Origin: Chlorophyllum brunneum
Lineage: Eukaryota; Basidiomycota; Agaricomycetes; Agaricales; Agaricaceae
Direction: 5' to 3'
DNA: 64,000 bases
Assembly: GCA_963576785.1 (NCBI GenBank)
Contig: OY756144.1
Span: 372,001 to 436,000 of the forward strand
Each line of letters starts with the position of its first letter. The first letter of the stretch is position 1. Position numbers and translations under genes: made by a program. This document shows, piece by piece, positions 1 to 9,454 of the stretch. The notes beneath the pieces are model-generated. The model had not been told where the DNA came from and searched no databases. It saw only the letters and a program-made list of their open reading frames with translations.

Positions 1-427
1 GGATGGGGAATGGGTCGTTACTAACGAGTAGTCGATTAACGATGTGGTGGGAGAGGTTGTCCGTGCTTCTTGACTCGTACGTATTGAGTCGCTCGGCTAG
101 GGCTACGAGGATACTGTGCATCCGAGCTCGTATGTTTGAGATAACGAGGAGTTGCAAGTCGTCGTTAATTTCGTACAAGTGCCTCTCTAGTTGGTCTCTC
201 CTTCCTTCATCGATGATGAACTGATTGAGTCTCGGAGTGGCTTCGGATAATGTGTCCATAATTTTCAAGGCGCCTTCTTGGGTTGCTTTCACTGCTGCAC
301 CCAATAGTATTATGGTGTCGACTAGGGTTTCTCCTTCTACGAGTTCTTCATGGCTGGTCCTTTCTGGGACGAGTTCTTCGAATTCTTTGAGGTAAGGGTA
401 TGGGGTAAGTTGGCGTTCGGCGGGCAT
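1..427 (-). CDS. Third ORF of the retrotransposon, copy A (partial)
   Basis: N-terminal 142 or so codons of the 278-aa accessory protein described for copy C; it continues past the left window edge. It starts at the ATG at 425-427, downstream of the chromodomain end. No stops or shifts in the visible part. Compared with copy B it carries about two dozen base changes, of which roughly five alter the protein. Confidence 0.85.
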   Translation of the reverse strand, partial: MPAERQLTPYPYLKEFEELVPERTSHEELVEGETLVDTIILLGAAVKATQEGALKIMDTLSEATPRLNQFIIDEGRRDQLERHLYEINDDLQLLVISNIRARMHSILVALAERLNTYESRSTDNLSHHIVNRLLVSNDPFPI

Positions 428-524
428 GGTGTGTTGTAAAGATAATTGGCGAAGTCAAGTGTGAACTGGATACTACGAGTGATGCGTTGAGTGTAGTGGT
501 TGCTTGGAATGCGAGGTTTGCTGT

Positions 525-3500
525 TCATAATTGCTGCTTTTTACCTCCCCTTTTTATAGGTTTCATCCTCAAAATCTTGCTCATAAATTCTTGTACCGCT
601 TCCTTGGCATTATCTAAATTTGTCTCATCTTCCCATGTATCTTCTTCGGACGTATATTCTTTCCAGTGTACTAGGTACTGTTTTCGTTTCCCTTTTGTGC
701 GGTGTCCTCGGACTTCGTCTACTTCGTAGTGTTCCTCATCATTAACTATCTCGGGGATCGGTGGCGGCGGAGTGCGCTGGCTGTCATACTCGGGGTTATG
801 ATAGGGGGAAAGTAGTCTGCTGTTGAACACGTCATGTATCGCCCATGTTTCAGGTAGCTCCAGGCGGTAGCTTGTTTCTCCTATTTTTTCTTTTACTTGG
901 AACGGTCCGTATCTCTTGTGATCTAGTTTCTTTGTTGGTCTTGTTGTCTAATATTGTCTGCCTCAAGCCAAATTTGGTCTTCTGCTCGGTACTCGTGTTC
1001 TGGCTTTGTGCTGTTCCGCTTCTCCATCTGTACTTGGTTTTGTTGGAGCATCTTGATCGTCTCTTGGCGTATGTCCTGTAGTTCCTGTATTCTTTCCGTG
1101 ATTGCCGGAGCTTTGATCTCATTTGAGATGTCTCCTTTCCATGGGTGTCGTCCGTATACTATCTGGAACGGTGAATGTCCTGTGGCACTATGTGTTTTAT
1201 CGTTATACTGGAATTCTGCAGTGCTGAGCCATTTCTCCCAGTTGTTCTGTGCATGATTGATTACATTTCTGAGGTAGGCCTCGACCTCTTGGTTGATGCG
1301 CTCCGTTTGACCGTCTGTTTGTGGATGGTATGCCGTGGATAGGTTACGTTGGGTGCCGGTTGCTCTGCAAAGTTCCGCCATGAATTTTGATGCAAATTGT
1401 GGACCTCTGTCACTGATGATCCTGCGTGGTATCCCATGTTGTCTCCATATGTCGTCCCGATATATATCTCCTAACTCCTCGGATGATAGGGTGGTGTTAA
1501 CTGCCCGTAGTCTGATCATTTTGCTGAAACGATCAACGATGACGAGTATTGTGTTGTATCCCTCCGATTTTGGCAGTGGTCCTATCATGTCGATTGATAT
1601 CTCTTCCCATGGTCCGGTGGGTATTGGTAGCGGATGGAGGTGTGTGGTAGGTCGTGTTCAGAGTATTTTGTTTCGCTGACATGTGTCACATCCTTTGATG
1701 TATTGTTTAACATCATTGCGCATTTGTGGCCACCAATATGTCCTTTTGAGGAGTTCGATCATTCTGTGTTGTCCCGGGTGTCCTACGTCCGTTCTGTTGT
1801 GGTGTTGTTGGAGTATTTCTTGGCGTAACTCGGTGTTTGGTGGTACGTATATTCTTCCTTCGAAGATGGGTAATCCATCAGTTTCCCATATCTCTTCTGG
1901 TCGTTTCTCTTTTTCTCTTAACCATTGTGTTTCTCTCCTCTGCTCCTTTCATAATCGGTGTTTCAGGTCTTCTTCTCCCGATATATCCCAAATTTGTCTG
2001 ATCTCGGTGGTAGTGTTGTCGAATAAGTGGTCGGGTAATAGCGTGATATTTGTGTTGTCTCTGGTTGTATCCGTTTTCGCTAGTCTTGATAACACATCTG
2101 CTTTTGTGTTTGTTTTTCCGGGTATGTGTTTTAACGTGTAGTGATATTCTTGTAGTTCCAGTTGCCATCTCGCCTGTCGTCCTGTGAGTTGTTGCGGTTT
2201 CCTAAAGTATTCCAAGTTCTTGTGGTCCGTCCATATCTTGAATGGTTTGTCGGCATCAAGTAGATATTGTCTCCAAGTTTTGATCGCTTCTCGGATTGCC
2301 AATAGTTCTTTGTCGTAGATTTGGTAATTTCGTTCTGCCGGTGTCATTGTTCTCGAGTGGAAGGCGATTGGGTGCCACTGGTTATCCTGGTCTTGTGATA
2401 GTACTGCTCCTACTCCGTATCCTGATGCGTCCACTTCCACTCTATATTGTCCTTTATCTCGGGGCATTGCTAGTACTGGTTCGCTCGTGATTTTCTTCTT
2501 GATTTTTTCAAACGCTTGCTGTTGTCGTTCTGACCATGACCATTGTGCGTCTTTCTTCTTGAGTTCATGTAGTGGTGTTGCTATGTTACTGAAGTCTTGT
2601 ATGAATCGTCGGTAGAAGTTTGCAAAGCCGAGGAATTTTTCGACATCTTTCACAGATTTGGGTGTTGGCCATTCCCTTACTGCTTTCACCTTCTCTTCCT
2701 CCATTTTAACGCTGCCCTGTCCTACTACAAAGCCCAGTATGGGTATTTCCTTCGCGTCGAACATACATTTTGATCGCTTGAAGTAGAGCTGGTGTTTGGC
2801 TGCAATGTCTAAGAACCACATTGTTCTTTTCTCAAGTTCTTCTTGTGTGGTCCCTGGAATGACGAAATCGTCCATGTAGTTGACGAGTGTTCCTTCATGT
2901 AATAGTTCCCGAAATATCGTGTTCATCATTCTCTAGAAGGTTGCCGGTGAATTGCTCATTCCGAAGAACATGACTGTAGGTTCAAATAATCCGTTGTTTG
3001 TTACGAACGCTGCCTTCCATTCGTCTCCTTTCCTGATTCTGATGTTGTTGTATCCCCAAATGATATCGAGCTTGTTAAACACTTTTGCGTCCTTTAATCG
3101 ATCTAGAACTTCGCCTATGAGTGGTAGTGGCATTTTATCTTTGATGGTGTGTTCATTCAGTTTTTTGTAATCTTGTACCAGGCGTTTTGTTCCGTCTTTT
3201 TTTGGTATGAAGAAGCATGGGGTGGCGTAGGGGGATTGTGATGGTCTGATTCGTCCTGAGGCGAGATTTTCGTCGAGGAACTTTTGTAGTTCCTGTTTTT
3301 CCGTTATTGTCATCGGGTAAACTTTGGATTGCAGTACCAGGGGTGCATCCTCCAACAGATTTATCTCGTGGTCCCATACCGTGTGTGCGGGTAAATTATC
3401 AAAGTTCTTCTTGTTGAATAGATGGGTGTACTGTCGGAGGTATGGTGGTAGATCTTCATCGTCCGTCCGGTCCGCCTTTTTTTTCTTCAATGTGTTCCTT

Positions 3501-4006
3501 GACTGTCCGTATTTTCTCGTTGAACTGTATGTCACTATGTGATATTTTGCAATCTTCTGGACATCTCGTGAATCGTATGACATGATTGTTCCAATCGATT
3601 TCTGGGTTATGTTTAACCAGCCAATCGTGTCCCAGGTATAAGTCCGCGCTTTCCAATTATGTTACTAGAGCGTCGATTTGTTCCGTGTGGTTGCCGTTGT
3701 GTAGTACCAGTTGTGCTTTGTCTATTATTTCTCCCTTCCTATTTTCCGTTCCATCGGCGTTGATTACTTTGATCGGGGTTTCCAGGGTTTTAGTCGGGAT
3801 CTGTTCTTCTTCTACTGTTCGTTGTGCTATGCATGTGTGGGTGCATCCGGAGTCTACCAGAGTTGTAATTGGTTTGCGTCCTTTTCTTGTCTGGATTGTT
3901 GAGTCGAGGAGAAGTTCGCGCGTAGAGTTTCGTTTTTGGGGAATCACATATCGTCTATTGTGTGATAAAACAGAAACTCTAGTTTTATTGGCTCGCAGGT
4001 TTGCGC
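525..4006 (-). pseudogene. pol: Pol polyprotein, copy A (PR-RT-RH-IN-chromodomain), disrupted
   Basis: In order: aspartic protease with DSG core (3657-3947), reverse transcriptase with the YMDD box (split between 2933-3583 and 1949-2929), RNase H, integrase with HHCC zinc finger and D,D,E residues, a GPF module, and a chromodomain (525-830). It is disrupted by a TAA just after the protease segment, a length change at an eight-base A/T run between PR and RT, two TGAs around RNaseH/IN, a 1-nt frameshift before the GPF module, and a copy-specific TAG in RT. All but the last are shared with copy C, so this pol cannot make a full polyprotein by standard decoding. Confidence 0.92.
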
Positions 4007-5278
4007 CTACTCGGAGCCTTCGACAAAATCCTCTTTCTCCTCTATCTCTTGTTCATCATCCTCGTTGACTTCTCTGATATGGGCTTTCTTGGGTGCCCGG
4101 CAGTTCTTCGAGATGTGGCCCTGTTTACCGCAATTGTAACATGTTATTTTGGTGTACGTGACTTTCGTCTTCTTCCTGCAGTATTTGGCGATATGCCCAT
4201 AGAGGTTACAATTGTAGCACCTCGGTTTTCCAGTCTGATTGGTGTCTGCCCTTTGTCGTCCTATCTCCATGGGTTGTCCTCTTCCCCCATAGATAACTCT
4301 GGTGGTGGTTTTGACATCTCCTCGGGTGATGTCCGTTGCTTCGTAACCTTGTCCCACTGCGAGGATCGTGGTTTTCCATTTACTATATGTCGTTGGGACG
4401 GAGGTTGTCGGATATCCTACTATGGTTCGGATAATGTCTGCTCGGGTGTGACGCTTGAGGAGGAATATCGCGTGTGTGTCGTCTGTTCCTGCTTGGGCTC
4501 TCAATGCCTCGAATTCGATTAAGAAGTCTGCTGTGTTCTTCTTTCCCTGTTTGAACGTCTCTATTTCTCCTTCTGCTATGGCTTTTCTATTCCCCAAGGA
4601 GAATGTGGCTTCTACTTCTTTTGTGAAGTCCTCCCAAGCCGGTGTTTTCTTATTCTGGATGGCTTGTAGTTGTGTGTTGGCATAAGGACCTGCTAGTCCT
4701 CCTTTCATTCTTGCCAAAATAGCTACTATTTTCTGTTCCTCTTCATCTATCTTGTTGAACATTAGCCATAAGGATATGGCTCTCCACCAATCGTCAAATT
4801 TGGTCCTATCCCCATTGAAATAACCTGGTTCCGGGGCTAGGTTCTTTGGTACGTTGATTTCGTCTGTCATTTCTGGTTCTAACTCTGGTTCGCTGTGTTC
4901 GTTTTCGTAGGTCTCGGCGATTTCTATATCGGCTGTGGCGTCGGCAACTTCTGTGTCGAATTCGGTTTCAAATAAAGCTGTGTCGATTTCTTCTTCAAAC
5001 GGAGCTAGTTCTTCGTCTGTGCTGTGTTCGGATTCTTCCTCGTAGGTCTCGGCGATATCTATATTGGATGTGTTCTCAGCGACTTCTGTGTCAAATTCGG
5101 TTTCAAATAGAGCTGTGTTTTCGTCTACGCTGTGTTTGGATTTCTGCCGTTTAAGGCCTTCAGGGATTTCTGGTTCTGTTGATCGTTTGGATCCTGTTGC
5201 TACGGGTGAACCCTGGATGTCTGTTGGTCTCGGAGCTCTTGGTCTTCTCGGTGTTCTCGATGAGCTACTGCTGCTCAT
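4007..5278 (-). CDS. gag: Gag polyprotein, copy A
   Basis: 423-aa intact capsid/nucleocapsid protein. The N-terminal third is Ser-rich then strongly acidic, with an internal near-repeat (two LFETEFDTEVA segments around residues 57 and 101). The middle part resembles a retrotransposon gag capsid (WWRAISLWL, then an EDFTKEVEATF segment). The C-terminus has two CCHC zinc knuckles, CYNCNLYGHIAKYC and CYNCGKQGHISKNC, followed by an acidic tail. Its translation is identical to that of copy C. Pol begins in the -1 frame over the end of gag. Confidence 0.95.
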   Translation of the reverse strand: MSSSSSSRTPRRPRAPRPTDIQGSPVATGSKRSTEPEIPEGLKRQKSKHSVDENTALFETEFDTEVAENTSNIDIAETYEEESEHSTDEELAPFEEEIDTALFETEFDTEVADATADIEIAETYENEHSEPELEPEMTDEINVPKNLAPEPGYFNGDRTKFDDWWRAISLWLMFNKIDEEEQKIVAILARMKGGLAGPYANTQLQAIQNKKTPAWEDFTKEVEATFSLGNRKAIAEGEIETFKQGKKNTADFLIEFEALRAQAGTDDTHAIFLLKRHTRADIIRTIVGYPTTSVPTTYSKWKTTILAVGQGYEATDITRGDVKTTTRVIYGGRGQPMEIGRQRADTNQTGKPRCYNCNLYGHIAKYCRKKTKVTYTKITCYNCGKQGHISKNCRAPKKAHIREVNEDDEQEIEEKEDFVEGSE

Positions 5279-5358
5279 ATACTGTTGTCCTGGTCAGAGG
5301 CTATTATTCCAAGCCTAGCTACGAATAGTGGCACCTCTCTTGCAAGGTGAGTCGAATG

Positions 5359-5370
5359 ACACTTTACCAA
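5359..5370 (-). other. Self-priming primer-binding site, copy A
   Basis: The 12 bases next to the 5' LTR are complementary to a 12-base stretch inside the LTR about 33 bp downstream of the TATA box, where transcripts should start. This is the Tf1/sushi-type arrangement in which the RNA 5' end folds back as primer instead of a tRNA. Copy C has the identical layout. Confidence 0.75.
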
Positions 5371-5371
5371 A

Positions 5372-5672
5372 TGTTACGACCTTAGTCTCTGACTCAGGTT
5401 GCAAGCCTTTGGATAAAGGGAAGGAAGTAGAGAAAGGAAGAAGGGATGATACGATTGGTAAAGTGTAAGGAATACATCAAGTATTACTACACTTTATATA
5501 CTAGTGGTAAAGGCTAATAATAAGAGAGTCAAGTAACGGAGTCATAGGAGACGAGTAGAGGGAGTCAGGTAAGAGGCATAGCCTCTAGGGGTGATACAGG
5601 AGGTGAAACGAGTATGAGGGTACACGAGGTAATGGGCACATGATAGACATGAACGGCCTACAATTCGTAACA
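5372..5672 (-). repeat. 5' LTR of copy A (301 bp)
   Basis: Starts TGTTACGA and ends TCGTAACA in either orientation, giving an 8-bp perfect terminal inverted repeat with TG..CA ends. On the element strand it carries a TATATAAA box. It differs from the 3' LTR of copy C (15251-15551) at about seven positions, all transitions, and more strongly from the B-type LTRs at 6082 and 9061. The differences lie in the U3 half; R-U5 looks identical in all copies. Confidence 0.95.
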
Positions 5673-5876
5673 CGGGAGGTCTTTCACGGACCACCCATGA
5701 TGAGGGGCAAATTTTTATCTCGTTCGCCATGAAGGGCACACCACAAAAGGTCATTTGGATGAGAGGGTAGGCCTAAGCTACATCTGCAGTCGAGTACTAT
5801 ACACACCAAATAGTATTGAGACTCACTTTCAGTACCACAATACTGTCCTACTTGACCAATGAGTGAGGTATCGTAG
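5673..5876. repeat. Host repeat (kinase-relic type) flanking copy A
   Basis: About 200 bp between the copy A LTR and the truncated 754-bp-family repeat. It matches the part of the kinase-relic repeats that ends in the 'ttgagactcac' intron-donor region (compare around 37260-37430 and 46790-46960). No coding function is visible. Confidence 0.5.
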
Positions 5877-6081
5877 TGTGGAGAGCAACGTTTGGCTACT
5901 GCTGAACTCTCACGTCATCTCCAAGGGAGTCTTTTCGGATCAAAAATCTCGGAGCGCCCATCACTGGGTCGGGGCATCATCATAAACATCCCAAAGTCAA
6001 GTCTTCTGTCCCTCTTCCCCATTTCTATGCCTCCTCCATTTCTATTTCATAACTGTAAGCTATCCCCTTTAAGTCCAATTG
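5877..6081 (+). repeat. Truncated copy of the 754-bp solo-LTR-like repeat
   Basis: Begins with the same TGTGGAGAGC end as the full copies at 16659 and 33410. It matches their first ~205 bp and is then cut by the 3' LTR of retrotransposon copy B, just after ...CCAATTG. In the full copies the sequence continues with TAGGTCTACAC, so this repeat is the insertion site of B. Confidence 0.8.
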
Positions 6082-6382
6082 TGTTACGACCTTAGTCTCT
6101 GACTCAGGTTGCAAGCCTTTGGATAAAGGGAAGGAAGTAGAGAAAGGAAGAAGGGATGATACGATTGGTAAAGTGTAAGGAATACATCAAGTATTACTAC
6201 ACTTTATATACTAGTGGTGAAGGCTAATAATAAGGGAGTCGAGTAACGGAGTCATAGGAGACGGGTAGAGGGAGTCAGGTAAGAGGCATAGCTTCTAGGG
6301 GTGATACAGGAGGTGAAACGGGTGTGAGGGTACACGAGGTAACAGGCGCATGATAGGAATGAACGGCCTATGATTCGTAACA
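6082..6382 (-). repeat. 3' LTR of copy B (301 bp, B-type U3)
   Basis: Same TGTTACGA...TCGTAACA ends. On its internal side it abuts a polypurine tract (element-strand AAAAGGAGGTAT). Its sequence is the exact reverse complement of the LTR at 9061-9361. Confidence 0.95.
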
Positions 6383-6492
6383 ATACCTCCTTTTCAAGCT
6401 TCATGTCCTCATGATGTGTATTACTGTAAAGGTCCTTTGTAAGATAGAGCATACGGAATTTGGTGAGGTTTAAGAGAACGCAACGAGTGTTT

Positions 6493-7329
6493 TTACTCGT
6501 TCATAGGTACGGCCGCTCCCAGAGCTCTGGCCAAGTCCTTCTTGTTTCCTCCGATGAGAGGTGCTTTGTCAACACGGCATAAACCAATCCAGAGGGGTGC
6601 GTGTGGTGGTCCTTCTTTGAACAGGAAGTGGGTGTGGTTGTTGTACGTAGTGTTGTCGTTGGTGTGGTTGCTTAAAAGCTTGTATATGATATCTTTCCAG
6701 TAGTCGTTGTCCTTCTCACCTTCTGATTTCAAGGTGTTATATCCTGTCGGCGGGTGGAAGGTCATGGGTGTGATGGGGGGTACTACCGTGGTGAGTATGG
6801 TCTGGAGGTGAGCGACTTCTTCTTCGATGTCGGGGTGGAGTAACTGGTCGGCGGCAGTTCTTTCTTGAGTCTTTTGTTCGCATGTGTGGCAGATGTGATG
6901 TTGGATGGGGAATGGGTCGTTACTAACGAGTAGTCGATTAACGATGTGGTGGGAGAGGTTGTCTGTGCTTCTTGATTCGTACGTATTGAGTCGTTTGGCT
7001 AGGGCTACAAGGATACTGTGCATCCGAGCTCGTATGTTGGAAATAACGAGGAGTTGTAAGTCGTCGTTAATCTCGTACAAGTGTCTCTCTAGTTGGTCCC
7101 TCCTTCCTTTGTCGATGATGAACTGATTGAGTCTTGGAGTGGCTTCGGATAATGTGTCCATAATTTTCGAGGCTCCTTCTTGGGTTGCTTTTACTGCTGC
7201 GCCTAATAGTATTATGGTGTCGACTAGGGTTTCTCCTTCTACGATTTCTTCATGGTTGGTCCTTTCTGGGACGAGTTCTTCAAATTCTTTGAGGTAGGGG
7301 TATGGGGTAAGTTGGCGTTCGGCGGGCAT
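6493..7329 (-). CDS. Retrotransposon accessory ORF3 (278 aa), copy B
   Basis: Intact 278-aa protein between pol and the 3' LTR, 11 residues different from copy C. The encoded protein looks soluble and helical, has a conserved PIQHHICHTCEQKT stretch (around residues 140-153) that could bind metal, and ends in a basic PLIGGNKKDLARALG segment. No signal peptide or membrane segment is visible, so it is not a typical envelope. Frame conservation against mostly silent change suggests it has been functional. I do not recognise the family. Confidence 0.8.
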   Translation of the reverse strand: MPAERQLTPYPYLKEFEELVPERTNHEEIVEGETLVDTIILLGAAVKATQEGASKIMDTLSEATPRLNQFIIDKGRRDQLERHLYEINDDLQLLVISNIRARMHSILVALAKRLNTYESRSTDNLSHHIVNRLLVSNDPFPIQHHICHTCEQKTQERTAADQLLHPDIEEEVAHLQTILTTVVPPITPMTFHPPTGYNTLKSEGEKDNDYWKDIIYKLLSNHTNDNTTYNNHTHFLFKEGPPHAPLWIGLCRVDKAPLIGGNKKDLARALGAAVPMNE

Positions 7330-7426
7330 GGTGTGTTGTAGAGATAGTTGGCAAAGTCAAGGGTGAAGTGAATACCACGAGTGATGCAATGGGTGTAGTG
7401 GTTACTTGAAATGCGAGGTTTGCTGT

Positions 7427-7732
7427 TCATAATTGCTGCTTTTTACCTCCCCTTTTTATAGGTTTCGTCCTCGAAATCTTGCTTATGAATTCTTGTACCG
7501 CTTCCTTGGCGTTGTCTAAGTTTGTTTCGTTTTCCCATGTATCTTCCTCGGACGTATATTCTTTCCAGTGTACTAGGTACTGTTTTCGTTTCCCTTTTGT
7601 GCGGTGTCCTCGGACTTCGTCTACTTCGTAGTGTTCCTCATCATTAACTATCTCGGGGATCGGTGGCGGCGGAGTGCGCTGGCTGTCATACTCGGGGTTA
7701 TGATAGGGGGAAAGTAGTCTGCTGTTGAACAC
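7427..7732 (-). CDS. pol: Chromodomain end of pol, copy B
   Basis: 101-residue open segment carrying the C-terminal end of the GPF module and the chromodomain (YEVDEV..., KRKQYLVHWKEY, EEDTWE). Chromodomains in this clade tether integration complexes to modified nucleosomes. It is frame-shifted relative to the upstream integrase segment by the same single-base lesion seen in A and C. Confidence 0.88.
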   Translation of the reverse strand: MFNSRLLSPYHNPEYDSQRTPPPPIPEIVNDEEHYEVDEVRGHRTKGKRKQYLVHWKEYTSEEDTWENETNLDNAKEAVQEFISKISRTKPIKRGGKKQQL

Positions 7733-7824
7733 GTCATGTATCGCCCATGTTTCAGGTAGCTCCAGGCGGTAGCTTGTTTCTCCTATTTTTTCTTTTACTT
7801 GGAACGGTCCGTATCTCTTGTGAT

Positions 7825-8602
7825 CTAGTTTCTTTGTTGGTCTTGTTGTCTAATATTGTCTGCCTCAAGCCAAATTTGGTCTTCTGCTCGGTACTCGTGT
7901 TCTGGCTTTGTGCTGTTCCGCTTCTCCATCTGTACTTGGTTTTGTTGGAGCATCTTGATCGTCTCTTGGCGTATGTCCTGTAGTTCCTGTATTCTTTCCG
8001 TGATTGCCGGAGCTTTGATCTCATTTGAGATGTCTCCTTTCCATGGGTGTCGTCCGTATACTATCTGGAACGGTGAATGTCCTGTGGCACTATGTGTTTT
8101 ATCGTTATACTGGAATTCTGCAGTGCTGAGCCATTTCTCCCAGTTGTTCTGTGCATGATTGATTACATTTCTGAGGTAGGCCTCGACCTCTTGGTTGATG
8201 CGCTCCGTTTGACCGTCTGTTTGTGGATGGTATGCCGTGGATAGGTTACGTTGGGTGCCGGTTGCTCTGCAAAGTTCCGCCATGAATTTTGATGCAAATT
8301 GTGGACCTCTGTCACTGATGATCCTGTGTGGTATCCCATGTTGTCTCCATATGTCGTCCCGATATATATCTCCTAACTCCTCGGATGATAGGGTGGTGTT
8401 AACTGCCCGTAGTCTGATCATTTTGCTGAAACGATCAACGATGACGAGTATTGCGTTGTATCCCTCCGATTTTGGCAGTGGTCCTATCATGTCGATTGAT
8501 ATCTCTTCCCATGGTCCGGTGGGTATTGGTAGCGGATGGAGGTGTGTGGTAGGTCGTGTTCGGAGTATTTTGTTTCGCTGACATGTGTCACATCCCTTGA
8601 TG
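7825..8602 (-). pseudogene. pol: Integrase part of pol, copy B (truncated by gap)
   Basis: Encodes the CDTCQRNK zinc-finger end, then the catalytic core with SIDMIGPLP, SDRGPQFAS and the DGQTERINQEVE glutamate. An arginine codon (CGA) stands where A and C have a stop. The frame ends early before the GPF module because of the shared 1-nt deletion, and the upstream part is lost in the N gap. Confidence 0.88.
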
Positions 8603-8802
8603 NNNNNNNNNNNNNNNNNNNNNNNNNNNNNNNNNNNNNNNNNNNNNNNNNNNNNNNNNNNNNNNNNNNNNNNNNNNNNNNNNNNNNNNNNNNNNNNNNN
8701 NNNNNNNNNNNNNNNNNNNNNNNNNNNNNNNNNNNNNNNNNNNNNNNNNNNNNNNNNNNNNNNNNNNNNNNNNNNNNNNNNNNNNNNNNNNNNNNNNNNN
8801 NN
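8603..8802. other. Assembly gap of exactly 200 N
   Basis: 200 consecutive Ns between two oppositely oriented retrotransposon pieces. The round length suggests an estimated or placeholder size. Both flanks are multicopy, so the join across it is not supported by unique sequence. Confidence 0.98.
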
Positions 8803-9060
8803 CAACCACACCCACTTCCTGTTCAAAGAAGGACCACCACACGCACCCCTCTGGATTGGTTTATGCCGTGTTGACAAAGCACCTCTCATCGGAGGAAACA
8901 AGAAGGACTTGGCCAGAGCTCTGGGAGCGGCCGTACCTATGAACGAGTAAAAACACTCGTTGCGTTCTCTTAAACCTCACCAAATTCCGTATGCTCTATC
9001 TTACAAAGGACCTTTACAGTAATACACATCATGAGGACATGAAGCTTGAAAAGGAGGTAT

Positions 9061-9361
9061 TGTTACGAATCATAGGCCGTTCATTCCTATCATGCGCCTG
9101 TTACCTCGTGTACCCTCACACCCGTTTCACCTCCTGTATCACCCCTAGAAGCTATGCCTCTTACCTGACTCCCTCTACCCGTCTCCTATGACTCCGTTAC
9201 TCGACTCCCTTATTATTAGCCTTCACCACTAGTATATAAAGTGTAGTAATACTTGATGTATTCCTTACACTTTACCAATCGTATCATCCCTTCTTCCTTT
9301 CTCTACTTCCTTCCCTTTATCCAAAGGCTTGCAACCTGAGTCAGAGACTAAGGTCGTAACA
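9061..9361 (+). repeat. 5' LTR of copy C / 3' LTR of the preceding fragment
   Basis: 301 bp, TG..CA, 8-bp terminal inverted repeat. Contains TATATAAA at 9233-9240 and the predicted RNA start region near 9267. Confidence 0.95.
9233..9240 (+). promoter_or_regulatory. LTR TATA box
   Basis: TATATAAA in the LTR, 27-34 bp upstream of the 12-base stretch that pairs with the primer-binding site. This is the expected distance for transcription starting exactly at the self-primer. Present in every LTR copy here. Confidence 0.75.
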
Positions 9362-9362
9362 T

Positions 9363-9374
9363 TTGGTAAAGTGT
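9363..9374 (+). other. Self-priming primer-binding site, copy C
   Basis: TTGGTAAAGTGT, one base after the LTR, is the perfect 12-base reverse complement of 9267-9278 (ACACTTTACCAA) in the LTR. I saw no match to a commonly used tRNA 3' end. In Tf1-type elements the mRNA 5' end anneals here and is nicked to prime minus-strand DNA. Confidence 0.78.
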
Positions 9375-9454
9375 CATTCGACTCACCTTGCAAGAGAGGT
9401 GCCACTATTCGTAGCTAGGCTTGGAATAATAGCCTCTGACCAGGACAACAGTAT

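Larger units (their letters stand above)
1..5672 (-). mobile_element. Chromovirus-type Ty3/Gypsy LTR retrotransposon, copy A (3' end beyond window)
   Basis: Reading leftwards, this copy has a 5' LTR (5372-5672), a self-priming site, gag, pol (PR-RT-RNaseH-IN-chromodomain) and the start of a third ORF that leaves the window. The pieces I compared with copy C match it in sequence, including the same pol lesions. The only internal difference I noticed is a CAG-to-TAG change in RT near 2936. The right flank (5673 onward) resembles the host kinase-relic repeats rather than retroelement sequence, so 5672 is a real element edge. The 3' LTR and target-site duplication cannot be seen. Confidence 0.93.
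6082..8602 (-). mobile_element. Ty3/Gypsy LTR retrotransposon, copy B (cut by assembly gap)
   Basis: Minus-strand element entered from its 3' end: 3' LTR (6082-6382), polypurine tract, third ORF (6493-7329), chromodomain (7427-7732) and integrase up to the N gap. Its pol part is almost identical to copies A/C (four differences noticed over ~1,050 bp), while its third ORF and LTR U3 differ from theirs by roughly 5%. It is therefore a mosaic. It keeps a sense CGA at one site in integrase where A and C have TGA, but shares the frameshift before the GPF module. Confidence 0.92.
8803..9361 (+). mobile_element. 3' fragment of a B-type retrotransposon (ORF3 end, PPT, LTR)
   Basis: Carries the last ~48 codons of ORF3 (to the stop at 8950), the polypurine tract and a B-type LTR. 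The whole piece is the reverse complement of 6082-6640 with no difference that I could find. Its LTR (9061-9361) is immediately followed by the internal region of copy C, so the one LTR serves as 3' LTR of this fragment and 5' LTR of C. Confidence 0.9.

Noticed and set aside
6493..7329. ORF3 as a retroviral-type envelope gene
   Set aside because: Position would fit, but there is no signal peptide, no transmembrane segment and no glycoprotein-like cysteine pattern.
7825..8901. Continuous 358-codon frame across the assembly gap
   Set aside because: It runs through 200 Ns and joins oppositely oriented sequence; only the part left of the gap is real.
9362..9380. tRNA-type primer-binding site after the LTR
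   Set aside because: The sequence TTGGTAAAGTGT does not look like a usual tRNA 3' complement but pairs perfectly with the LTR's own RNA start.
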